Positions 18,649 through 27,525 of a stretch of 64,000 nucleotides of DNA are shown piece after piece. How positions within the stretch are numbered: the first letter of the stretch is position 1; each line of letters opens with the position of its first letter. The stretch is from the NCBI GenBank assembly GCA_945639195.1, contig CALZEE010000004.1, forward strand, positions 124,001 to 188,000, read 5' to 3'. The notes beneath the pieces are model-generated. The model made no database searches. It saw only the letters and a program-made list of their open reading frames with translations, and was not told the DNA's origin. This stretch comes from an uncultured Ignatzschineria sp. (GTDB lineage: Bacteria > Pseudomonadota > Gammaproteobacteria > Cardiobacteriales > Wohlfahrtiimonadaceae). Both the position numbers and the translations under genes were made by a program.

Positions 18649-20094
18649 TTATGATATACCTTCAAAAAAATCTGAAAACTCTATCTGACTAGGATTTAGA
18701 GGTATATCCAATAATGAAGCTCGCCCTTTATTGAAAATAGCATATTTATATATACTGTCATTTTTTCTATCTTCGATCGGGACAGCTAATAAATTCTTTA
18801 ATACTTCTCTACAATTAAATAATTGTATGGTATTAAAAGCGGGATCACCTTCGATTAGAACCTCTGAGTTCCATTGCCCCATTCTATGCTCCCAATAAAA
18901 CAAATCGAATGCATTATAATTATATATTTCAAAATACTTATTTTTAACAAAAAACTCTCTAAAAGAATTCCTAACTACTTGAGAAGAAACATAATCTTTA
19001 TTAATAGATCCCCATAAGAATAAAAGGCTAAGCTCATTCAGTTGATAATCCTTGCACTCACCATAATAAAACCGACCAATCTCTGAAAGGTTAGATCTTA
19101 TATGGGTATAATTTTCAGATTTAAATTCATTAAAATACATGTAAGAAACTTGTCGTCCATGTTTTACATATGTGTTTAAAGAAATAATTTTATTATAATT
19201 ATCATAATCACCTTTAAATGAATATTTCTTGTTACATAAAACAGTATGATTTACCTCTAATCTACTTGCTATAACCTTTGCAATAGCAACATCTATATCA
19301 TGAGCATCAAAAGATCTATACGTAAAATAATCCGCTTTTTTAAAATCATTTAAAAGGGAAATGGTAAATCTACTGTCCCATCCCGCAGTCAAGGAAATTA
19401 ATGGCTTACTACCAATACTTAATAACGATTCAAATTGTGTATTAAATAATTTTTTAATATTAATATAAGATTCTTCTACAGTTCTCACATTCAAATTTTC
19501 CCTCGGAAAATACCTATTAATATTTTTCGTAAGTAAATTTATTGTAGTATTAGGAATTAATTTTTTAATATTTTTATATGGGGTCGACATCCCTGGATAC
19601 CCATATCGAAAATTCTTTTTATTAGCAACCCGCTCTTTTTCTACACCAGATATTTCAAGAGAGAAATTATCTTTCAGGAGCTCTAAATGAGATGAAGCAC
19701 AAATCCTTCCAGTGTTAATAATGTAATTAACAATCTGATTGCCACAAGCATCATTATAAACATTTATTGATTTGTTATATTTAACGATTATTAAATAACG
19801 ACCACCTAAAATATCAAGATAATTAAGATAATCAGTTTTAGATTTTCTTCTGAGTGTAAGTAATTTCTCACTAATTTCTGCTATATTACTAGTTCCATCT
19901 TTGGAGTTTAATATAACCCCATAAACAATAACCCAATTACCTGCTGAGTCCCTGCTAACATATGCACTAGTATTTGAGTCATGATAAAAATAATAACCAT
20001 CTATAATTAACATGGAGTAGTTATTTGGAACATGACTTTTTTGATCAGAAAAAATATAGCCTCGGCTATAAAGAATAGAATTATAGCGATCCAT
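18649..20094 (-). CDS. asparagine synthetase-like ATP-dependent amide ligase
   Basis: About 481 residues with the architecture of asparagine synthetase B. An N-terminal amidotransferase-like fold contains NDACGNQIVNYI and ICASSHLELL, and is followed by a PP-loop ATPase domain with SLTAGWDSR (234-242), which adenylates a carboxylate. The catalytic Cys2 of the glutaminase site is missing: the protein starts MDRYNS. It may therefore use free ammonia or an amine, as beta-lactam synthetase relatives do. The ATG at 20094 follows AGGGA by 6 bases and overlaps the upstream glycosyltransferase stop by 14 bases. With WecB and WecC making a uronic acid nearby, amidation of ManNAcA is a plausible but unproven job. 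Confidence 0.78.
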   Translation of the reverse strand: MDRYNSILYSRGYIFSDQKSHVPNNYSMLIIDGYYFYHDSNTSAYVSRDSAGNWVIVYGVILNSKDGTSNIAEISEKLLTLRRKSKTDYLNYLDILGGRYLIIVKYNKSINVYNDACGNQIVNYIINTGRICASSHLELLKDNFSLEISGVEKERVANKKNFRYGYPGMSTPYKNIKKLIPNTTINLLTKNINRYFPRENLNVRTVEESYINIKKLFNTQFESLLSIGSKPLISLTAGWDSRFTISLLNDFKKADYFTYRSFDAHDIDVAIAKVIASRLEVNHTVLCNKKYSFKGDYDNYNKIISLNTYVKHGRQVSYMYFNEFKSENYTHIRSNLSEIGRFYYGECKDYQLNELSLLFLWGSINKDYVSSQVVRNSFREFFVKNKYFEIYNYNAFDLFYWEHRMGQWNSEVLIEGDPAFNTIQLFNCREVLKNLLAVPIEDRKNDSIYKYAIFNKGRASLLDIPLNPSQIEFSDFFEGIS

Positions 20095-23059
20095 TATTTT
20101 CCCTATTTGCAATAACTATATCATAAACATTTTTAACATTGTTTCCTGCGATATTCCAACTTCTATTATTAACAACCCAATTACGAGCAAGCTTCCCAAT
20201 AGTCGGCAATTGATCCCTTTTAGAGTAGAGCTGTTTAAGATTTTTTGATAAATCATCTATTGAATCTTTCTCAAAAATAAATCCTATACCATCACTTACT
20301 ATGTCCTTCAAAGCTTTAACACTAGATGCCAATACTACCTTTTCACAAGCCATTGCCTCGAATGGTTTCATAGGAGACACCTTTTCACAAACATCCCATC
20401 CCTTTCTTGCAAATACCACGATATCTAAAAGACTATAATAATTAACAACCTCATCATGCGGAATTCTATCTAACACAATAATTCTCTGGGAATAATCCGT
20501 ATTCTTTGCTGCCGCTACTATTTTTTCCTTCACATTTCCTGAACCAACAAGTAATAATTTAGCATTTGGCATAACTCCAGCGACATTATTAAAAGCATAT
20601 ATTAAATCATCTAGCCCTTCGTATTCTACAAATGAACCAATATAACCGAACACAAAATCCTTATCTTCTATACCAACTTCTTTTTGTAAAGAATAGTTTT
20701 TATCTACTTTATAAAACTTATTAATATCTACAGAGTTAGGTATTAAAGTAACATTCTCTGGACTTATACCTCTAGAAACTATTTCATCTCTCATATCACT
20801 AGTCAAAGTCAGTATTTGATCCGCTCCTTGCATAACCAATGTCTCAAGAGCTCTAATTCTTTGTATTTTTAAAAAGTTCTTATCGGCATCAGCTCTAGAT
20901 TCAAAAACTAGCTCCCACAATCCCGATACCTCATAGACAAATGGTATTCCTAATGACACAGCCGCAACATATGCGGGCAAAGATATTAGGTAGGTTGATC
21001 TACCATGAACTATATCCGGTCTCTCTTTCAAGAATATCTTTCTATACTCATTAATAGATTTCCACATAAAATATTTTTCATCATATTCTAAACGATTAAT
21101 AGTCGATTCTATCCGTCTGTATACTATTCCATCAATAAAATCAACAGAAGAAAATCTCAACTTAAGATTCTTTTTTTTAAGATCGTGAGGAAAACCTGGT
21201 CTAGTATATGGAAATACATTTACACCGGCTTGCTCTATTCCCTTAATCAACCCATGAGCTCTAGTCGCATATCCTCCAGACAAATATGGCATGCTACTAT
21301 GTAATATAAAAACTACCTTTAATCTATCAATAGTTGATAAAGATACTTCACCTTCAGGATTATTCTTGTAATGCAGTATATTATTTTCATATACAGCAAC
21401 CTCTTCCATCAAAGAGGTATTATCAGAAACCTCCTTAATTCTGCTAGAGTCTATGTTATTTATTATATTAGCTATATCATTAGTCACATAATCCCAAGTT
21501 CTATTTTTTAAAAACCATTGGTGTGAATTTCTAGACACTTCAAAAATTCTATTTTTATTAAAATAAATATCCCTTAACTTCATAGTTAAGGATTTAATAT
21601 CCCCTTTCTTAAATAAGAAGCCATTATATCCATCAACAATATTTTCTTTGATAGCATCGACATCTGATGCTAAAACAGCCTTACTAAAACTCATAGCCTC
21701 TATTAATTTCAAAGGTGTTATTAAATTACATACATCCCAATCTCTCCTTGGAATAACAATAAGATCAATGCCTCTGTAGTATTTATCTAGCTCTTCCATC
21801 TTAACTTTGTCAATAAAGGTAACCCTATTTTGCAGGTTAAGTGTATGAACTAAATTAAATAATGTACATGCATAGCCTTTTTTATTTTTTAAAGATAAGG
21901 CTTCTGACCCAATAATTTTCAAGCTAATATCAGCACCTTCCTTTAAAAGAGATGGTAATGACATTAACAAGTCCTCTAATCCTTCATAATCATTTAAAGA
22001 TCCAATAAAGCCTAAAACTAACCCTTCTTTATTTTTTTGGATCCGGGTATACTTCCTTTCATCAGAGCCATTGTATAAGACTCTTGCTTTTTCACTATTA
22101 ATCCCTGTCTGCTTCTGAATTTCTTCTTGTAATATTTTAGAAATAGAAAAAACATAATCTGAGTTTTTTATAAGCTCTAACTCAATAAAACGATCTATTT
22201 TATAGGATTCACTATTCTTATAATTCTCATTTCTTGATGATTCTGTTAATTCCCAAAAGCCTCGAATATCGTAAATAAAGGGTATACTGAGAGATTTTGC
22301 GGCTAGATATAATGGTAGCGCAGTTATATAATTTGAAGCAGCAATAACTACTTTTGGTCTTTTCCTTTCTAAAACAGCCTTATAACTCAAAACCGATAAC
22401 CATAAGTATTCTTCTGTTTTATATGATCTATAATTATGGAAGGATTGCTCTCGTTTTGGCCATATAACTCTACTATAAGTCACCCCCTCTATTATCTGAT
22501 CTGTTAGATTTTTTTGATGGAAGCTTTGTTTAACATCAAATGGATAACCAGCTCGTGTTACAACTTCTAATTCAATTCCCTTATTTACTAATGCTTTAGA
22601 TATTCCATGTGACCTTATCGCATACCCATTATTCGCATATGGGTATGAATTAAATAAAAAATATAATACTTTACCTGTTCCTTTCTGCTTACATCGAGCT
22701 CCTCCCACAGAGTCAAAGATATTTGATAATAGTAATAATCTAGCTCTTTTCCCTGTAAAAAGCTTTAATGCTTTTTTAGACTCCAAATACGTTAAACTAG
22801 GATATTTATCACTCAAAAGATCTAGAGCTTCTTTATATAAGGATTTATCTAAGAGACTCTTCATACTCTTAATGAATGCTCTATATTCTTTTTCTCTTCT
22901 ACTAAAAAAAGAAAATATACAATTGAACCTCATTATTTTTTTTTTCTTAAGGCTCAAAGCAAAATCATTCAATTTTTGATGTTCATAATTGTCATCCAAA
23001 ATTTCTTGTAAAAAATCAATGTTGTCAGATAACTCTTCTAGCTTCACATTTAACTCCAT
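20081..23059 (-). CDS. tandem two-domain GT4-type glycosyltransferase
   Basis: A 992-residue protein with a helical N-terminal extension (1-125) and two homologous GT-B glycosyltransferase modules, about 128-535 and 578-985. Paired landmarks are NGYAIRSHG / SGGYATRAHG, GFIGSLNDYEGLEDLL / GYIGSFVEYEGLDDLI and the nucleotide-sugar E-x7-E region ITPLKLIEAMS / VSPMKPFEAMAC. The halves are clearly diverged duplicates, so the protein probably adds two sugars in sequence to the capsule repeat. Very AT-rich, like the rest of the variable core. It starts 11 bases after wecC ends. Donor sugars are not readable; UDP-ManNAcA is a candidate because of the neighbours. Confidence 0.88.
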   Translation of the reverse strand: MELNVKLEELSDNIDFLQEILDDNYEHQKLNDFALSLKKKKIMRFNCIFSFFSRREKEYRAFIKSMKSLLDKSLYKEALDLLSDKYPSLTYLESKKALKLFTGKRARLLLLSNIFDSVGGARCKQKGTGKVLYFLFNSYPYANNGYAIRSHGISKALVNKGIELEVVTRAGYPFDVKQSFHQKNLTDQIIEGVTYSRVIWPKREQSFHNYRSYKTEEYLWLSVLSYKAVLERKRPKVVIAASNYITALPLYLAAKSLSIPFIYDIRGFWELTESSRNENYKNSESYKIDRFIELELIKNSDYVFSISKILQEEIQKQTGINSEKARVLYNGSDERKYTRIQKNKEGLVLGFIGSLNDYEGLEDLLMSLPSLLKEGADISLKIIGSEALSLKNKKGYACTLFNLVHTLNLQNRVTFIDKVKMEELDKYYRGIDLIVIPRRDWDVCNLITPLKLIEAMSFSKAVLASDVDAIKENIVDGYNGFLFKKGDIKSLTMKLRDIYFNKNRIFEVSRNSHQWFLKNRTWDYVTNDIANIINNIDSSRIKEVSDNTSLMEEVAVYENNILHYKNNPEGEVSLSTIDRLKVVFILHSSMPYLSGGYATRAHGLIKGIEQAGVNVFPYTRPGFPHDLKKKNLKLRFSSVDFIDGIVYRRIESTINRLEYDEKYFMWKSINEYRKIFLKERPDIVHGRSTYLISLPAYVAAVSLGIPFVYEVSGLWELVFESRADADKNFLKIQRIRALETLVMQGADQILTLTSDMRDEIVSRGISPENVTLIPNSVDINKFYKVDKNYSLQKEVGIEDKDFVFGYIGSFVEYEGLDDLIYAFNNVAGVMPNAKLLLVGSGNVKEKIVAAAKNTDYSQRIIVLDRIPHDEVVNYYSLLDIVVFARKGWDVCEKVSPMKPFEAMACEKVVLASSVKALKDIVSDGIGFIFEKDSIDDLSKNLKQLYSKRDQLPTIGKLARNWVVNNRSWNIAGNNVKNVYDIVIANRENNGSL

Positions 23060-23070
23060 TCAAGAACCAC

Positions 23071-24318
23071 CTATAACAAACCAATACTATCAATTACAAT
23101 CTGCTTCTTTTCATCAAAACAAGTATTAATAAATTCATCGTGCTTAACTAATAGCACTGCAATATCACATTCTTCTTTTTTACTACACATTGAAATGTAA
23201 TTGTTTTTTAAAAACACAGGATGATCTGCTTCGATATTTGGCTCAACCGCGCTCACTTGGTTTGGATAGAGCTTTGCGAGCTTCTCTGTAATCAAAAGAG
23301 CGGGGCTCTCACGCAAGTCATCGATATTGGGTTTAAATGCAAGACCATAGCAAACAATACGAACATCACTAATGGCTTTCTCATTCTTCTCTGCAAATGC
23401 CATAACAGCTTCATTCACTTTGTTAATAACCCATTCAGGCTTGCCCTCATTTACTTCTCGTGCCAATCTTGTAAGCTTCGCTTCCTCTGGGGATTTACTG
23501 ACGATAAACCAGGGATCAACTGCGATACAGTGGCCACCGACACCAGGTCCTGGCTGAAGAATGTTAACGCGAGGATGGCGGTTTGCAAGTGCGATAAGCT
23601 CCCATACATTAATATCGAGCTTATCTGCAATAAGCGAGAGTTCATTCGCAAAAGCAATATTCACATCACGGAAAGCATTTTCTGTAAGCTTGCTCATCTC
23701 TGCTGTACGGGCATTTGTTTTTACAAGATCTGCTTTTACAAAAATACGGTATACTTCAATCGCTTTATCCGAGCAATCTTCAGTGATACCCCCAATAATA
23801 CGATCGTTTTCTACAAGCTCTTTTACGACTTGCCCCGGCAATACACGCTCCGGGCAGTACGCAACATAAATATCATGGCCTTCTTCTCCTTCATGCGGGA
23901 ATTTAAGATCCGGGCGAGCAGCTTCTAGCCACTTGATCATCTCTTCTGTAGTACCTACAGGAGAAGTAGATTCTAAGATAATCGTATTACCTTTTTCTAA
24001 TACCGGTGCGATATTATTCGCAACTGCTTTAATGTAGCTGGTATCTGGTTCATGGTCACCTTTAAAAGGTGTAGGCACCGCAATCACAAATGCATCTGCT
24101 TTTTCGGGTTGAAGCGTCGCACGGAGCGTGCCCTTGGCAACGGCATCATGGACGATCTCTTCTAAAAATGGCTCAACAATATGAATCTTGCCTTTATTAA
24201 TAGTTTCTACCGCGTGCTGGCTTACATCTACCCCAATCACATTCGCGCCATTTGCAGCAAACATTGCGGCTGCAGGCAAACCAATATAACCAAGTCCTAC
24301 TACTGATACTGTTTTCAT
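23071..24318 (-). CDS. wecC: UDP-N-acetyl-D-mannosamine dehydrogenase
   Basis: About 415 residues of the UDP-sugar 6-dehydrogenase family. It has an intact Rossmann motif VVGLGYIGLPAA, ESTSPVGTTE, and the active-site GPGVGGHCIAVDPWF with the catalytic Cys. The GHC-IAVDP form separates WecC/WbpA-type enzymes from Ugd. It oxidises UDP-ManNAc to UDP-ManNAcA. Start: ATG at 24318 (AAGGA 9 bases upstream) or the adjoining GTG at 24321. It lies beside wecB, 145 bases downstream, so the pair gives UDP-ManNAcA from UDP-GlcNAc. G+C is higher than in the flanking glycosyltransferase, suggesting a different origin. Its intact Cys contrasts with the ugd-like protein. Confidence 0.94.
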   Translation of the reverse strand: MKTVSVVGLGYIGLPAAAMFAANGANVIGVDVSQHAVETINKGKIHIVEPFLEEIVHDAVAKGTLRATLQPEKADAFVIAVPTPFKGDHEPDTSYIKAVANNIAPVLEKGNTIILESTSPVGTTEEMIKWLEAARPDLKFPHEGEEGHDIYVAYCPERVLPGQVVKELVENDRIIGGITEDCSDKAIEVYRIFVKADLVKTNARTAEMSKLTENAFRDVNIAFANELSLIADKLDINVWELIALANRHPRVNILQPGPGVGGHCIAVDPWFIVSKSPEEAKLTRLAREVNEGKPEWVINKVNEAVMAFAEKNEKAISDVRIVCYGLAFKPNIDDLRESPALLITEKLAKLYPNQVSAVEPNIEADHPVFLKNNYISMCSKKEECDIAVLLVKHDEFINTCFDEKKQIVIDSIGLL

Positions 24319-24466
24319 CACTGTCTATCCTTAAAACACTATTTTTAATAAAGCATACCCATAAAAAATCATCCTATTGTAAAACATACCCTCGGTAATA
24401 CATGCGTAAACATTAGTAATGCCGCACGTTATTCTCTAAATAGAAGGCATATCTCTTATGCGGTCA

Positions 24467-25609
24467 TTACAATGTGATCTTTTCTGTTTTAAATCCTGCA
24501 AATAGTCGCGCTACAATACGCTGAGATGCCATGCCATCACCATAAGGGTTCTTTGCATTGGCCATCTGGGCATAATAACTAGCATCTTCCAATAGCTGGG
24601 TACATTCGCGAATAATTACATTTGTCACTGCTCCAACAAGCTTCACGGTTCCTGCGGCTACCGCTTCTGGGCGCTCTGTAGTGTCGCGCATAACTAATAC
24701 TGGCTTACCTAAAGAGGGGGCTTCTTCCTGCACACCACCTGAGTCACTTAAAATAAGACGTGCATGCTTCATAAGATAAACAAAGGGGAGATAGTCTTGC
24801 GGCTCAATAAGGCTCACATTACTAATACCGCCCAAAATCTCTTGGATTGGCAGCCTTACTTTTGGATTCATATGCATTGGTAAAACAAAGGTATATTGCG
24901 GATAACGCTCGGCTAATACTTTTACAGCATTACAGATATTAATAATTCCTTGTCCATGATTCTCTCTGCGGTGTGCAGTTACAAGGATAGAGCTCCCTTC
25001 TTCTTGTAAAAATGGGAAGCGTGCCGTCATATCTGCAGCTAAGGACTCATCTTCATCTAACTTGCGCACAACAGAGAGCAATGCATCAATCACCGTATTA
25101 CCCGTTACGGCAATCTTGCTACCACATACCGATTCTTTTAAAAGATTATCTCTTGTCTCTTCCGTTGGAGAGAAATGTAATGCACTCAATACCCCTGTTA
25201 AACAACGGTTTCCCTCTTCAGGCCAAGGAGAATAAAGATTATAAGTACGAAGACCAGCTTCAACATGCCCGATTGCAATTTGCTGATAAAATGCCGCTAA
25301 GCTTGCAGCAAAGGTTGTAGAGGTATCGCCATGAACAAGAACATAATCTGGCTTAAATTCTTTCAGTATCGGGGTTAGCCCTAATAAAATGGCCCCTGTA
25401 ATTCCCTCTAATGTCTGCCCCACCTTCATAATGTTCAGATCATAATCAGGGGTAATCTCAAACAAGGATAAAACTTGATCCAACATCTCTCTATGTTGGG
25501 CTGTCACACATACGCGTGACTCAATGCCAGTATGGGATTCTAGTGCTTTCACTAATGGCGCCATCTTAATCGCTTCTGGTCGCGTCCCAAATATGGTTAA
25601 AACTTTCAC
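24467..25609 (-). CDS. wecB: UDP-N-acetylglucosamine 2-epimerase (non-hydrolysing)
   Basis: A 380-residue enzyme converting UDP-GlcNAc to UDP-ManNAc. The family pattern is clear: [13 protein letters not shown] at the N terminus, [17 protein letters not shown], the EEGNR segment, [10 protein letters not shown] and [12 protein letters not shown] near the end. The start is a GTG with GGGAG 8 bases upstream. Length matches WecB/MnaA. It precedes wecC on the same strand. The region upstream (25610-25750) should hold a promoter, because the preceding gene ends over 500 bases away. Confidence 0.95.
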   Translation of the reverse strand: MKVLTIFGTRPEAIKMAPLVKALESHTGIESRVCVTAQHREMLDQVLSLFEITPDYDLNIMKVGQTLEGITGAILLGLTPILKEFKPDYVLVHGDTSTTFAASLAAFYQQIAIGHVEAGLRTYNLYSPWPEEGNRCLTGVLSALHFSPTEETRDNLLKESVCGSKIAVTGNTVIDALLSVVRKLDEDESLAADMTARFPFLQEEGSSILVTAHRRENHGQGIINICNAVKVLAERYPQYTFVLPMHMNPKVRLPIQEILGGISNVSLIEPQDYLPFVYLMKHARLILSDSGGVQEEAPSLGKPVLVMRDTTERPEAVAAGTVKLVGAVTNVIIRECTQLLEDASYYAQMANAKNPYGDGMASQRIVARLFAGFKTEKITL

Positions 25610-26136
25610 GTCACTACTCCCAATAAATTGTGTCTAAAAAGACTACCCGCAAATGGCATAATTTTGGTAAAGACGATAACCCCCAATTGAGCGCACGAAA
25701 AATCACAAAATAACTCACAAAAAATCAGTTATCCCTCTACCCGCAAAAAATCTTTAATATCAGGGAATTATTCTAGTACATTTATAAAAAAATATATGAT
25801 TTATTTACCATAAAATGAGGCACAATCCTATATTGAGCATTTTATCCTCTTTTTTTAATAGAAAACACCACTTTAAAGTAGCGCTAACTATATAATATTT
25901 TAAACAATATTCCGAAATTACAACACTTTAGGGGATAGAATCAATATATTGCTTAATTAAGAAATATTTCATTACAGGAAAGTAACTTTAATAATATTTT
26001 TCAATTAACAATACTCTTAACCTGAAAATAAATATATAAATTCCTAAAAGCACCCTAAAACCGCAAAGATATTCGGTCATTATTGATAGCGATCTCAACT
26101 AAGAACAAAAGCCGCTCATCTGGGAAATTAATAGGG
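25610..26136. other. 527-bp intergenic gap inside the capsule locus
   Basis: Very AT-rich, with no reading frame of note on either strand and none of the repeat families. Its presence suggests the wecBC-GT4-asnB-like genes are a transcription unit separate from the genes upstream. Confidence 0.45.
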
Positions 26137-27099
26137 TTACCCATATAATACTTTAGCCATCTGCTCTAAACGATGTGCCCATGTATGATTTTGTGCAACA
26201 TACTCAGCCCCTGCTCTCGCACGTGCTAAGTCATCCTTAGAAGGACCATGTTTTAAGCGCGCAAATAACTCCCGCATCTCAATAGCATCATGAACAACAT
26301 GGCAATATTCGGCAAATAGATTATCAACAGACTCAGCAGGTGTGGTTACCGCAATTCCACCACAAGCCAAAATTTCCACAAGCCGACGAGAGAACATAGT
26401 GGGGGAATCCGTAATCGTATTGACGTTTAATGACACGAGATAATCCTTATACACCTGACCTGTCTTTCCATATTTTAACGCTTTTTTAATATCCATATTC
26501 GGTAAAATAGGATAGCGATAATTAACAGACTTACGTTGAGAATTACGATCAAATACCGTCAATCCTAATGCCGTATCTGCCGCAGCCTGAAATAGAAGAT
26601 TCTGCTGTGCCCGGCGAACATTATGAACATGATGACTATAGCTACCTACAAAATTAGCTCGAGGATACTTAAAGTTAAAACCATTAAAATAATGCAGTTT
26701 TGGCTGTACAGCAAACATCAGGCAATGAACTGAAGCATCGTCGCCCATTACAGCCTTATACTTTGGAATACAGGTTTCATCCACTGTAAAGACATGATCA
26801 AATAGCTTTGCACTATCGATAAACCGATCAAAGTGAACGCTATCCTCTTTATTCCAAAAGACAGTAGGAATCCCCCGATCTTTCGCCCTTTCAACTATAC
26901 GTTGTAATTGCCGATTATTACGCTCAGGATAATCTGGATAGGCAGCAATCTTATACTTCCAACGATTCCATCGCCCCTGCCAAGCGGACTCTACTAATAG
27001 AACTTTAGATTGCGCCTGAAGAGAACACAATAATCCCGTGGGCTTCAAAGAATTTCTGGTTAAAGCATCTGCAATCAAATATATATTATCCAGCGCCAT
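26137..27099 (-). CDS. CgeB-like glycosyltransferase family protein
   Basis: About 320 residues resembling CgeB/YkvP-type GT-B glycosyltransferases. It has an N-terminal region with ESAWQGRWNRWK, a central GSYSHHVHNVRRAQ (the GxxxxxR start of the second domain), and SPTMFSRRLVEILACGG, which fits the donor-binding E-A-x-A-C-G region, followed by GIAVTTPA. The start is unclear: the ATG at 27099 has GGGGA rather far upstream, and the frame can extend 7 codons to a TTG. It is isolated by about 400-500 bases on both sides within the locus. Likely role is sugar transfer to the capsule; donor and acceptor unknown. Confidence 0.72.
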   Translation of the reverse strand: MALDNIYLIADALTRNSLKPTGLLCSLQAQSKVLLVESAWQGRWNRWKYKIAAYPDYPERNNRQLQRIVERAKDRGIPTVFWNKEDSVHFDRFIDSAKLFDHVFTVDETCIPKYKAVMGDDASVHCLMFAVQPKLHYFNGFNFKYPRANFVGSYSHHVHNVRRAQQNLLFQAAADTALGLTVFDRNSQRKSVNYRYPILPNMDIKKALKYGKTGQVYKDYLVSLNVNTITDSPTMFSRRLVEILACGGIAVTTPAESVDNLFAEYCHVVHDAIEMRELFARLKHGPSKDDLARARAGAEYVAQNHTWAHRLEQMAKVLYG

Positions 27100-27525
27100 A
27101 ATTTTATAGATTTTCCCCAAAGAACATTAATGAAGAAATCTCAATAGATAAAATTATATAACATAAGCTTGTCATTAATCTCTCCCCACGCAATCATCAT
27201 TGATATTTTCCTATTTACTGACATATTATAATTTATTTTTAAACCCTCCACATAACTGCTATCTCTTGGCAATAAACGCATAAGTAAACCGTAGTAAATA
27301 CCCTTAAGATTAAGACAGCTCTTTTAAATTTAAAGGAGTTACCTTAACAGAAAATATTATCTTTGCGTAGCAACTATACATATCGCTGAAAAAATATTCT
27401 TGATAAATATTGTATTTCAACCTATAGAAGAAAAAATCAAAGGTAATTAATATATAAAATAATTACATTTATCCTCTCGGCATTTCATAATATTTACTCA
27501 CTTGATATGAATATCATCCAAAACT
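27100..27525. other. AT-rich intergenic gap between kpsC and the CgeB-like gene
   Basis: About 425 bases of very AT-rich sequence with no gene seen and no clear terminator after kpsC. It probably holds the promoter of the CgeB-like gene. Confidence 0.4.

Noticed and set aside
23221..23928. 235-codon plus-strand frame inside wecC
   Set aside because: Antisense to a clear UDP-sugar dehydrogenase; no motif of its own.
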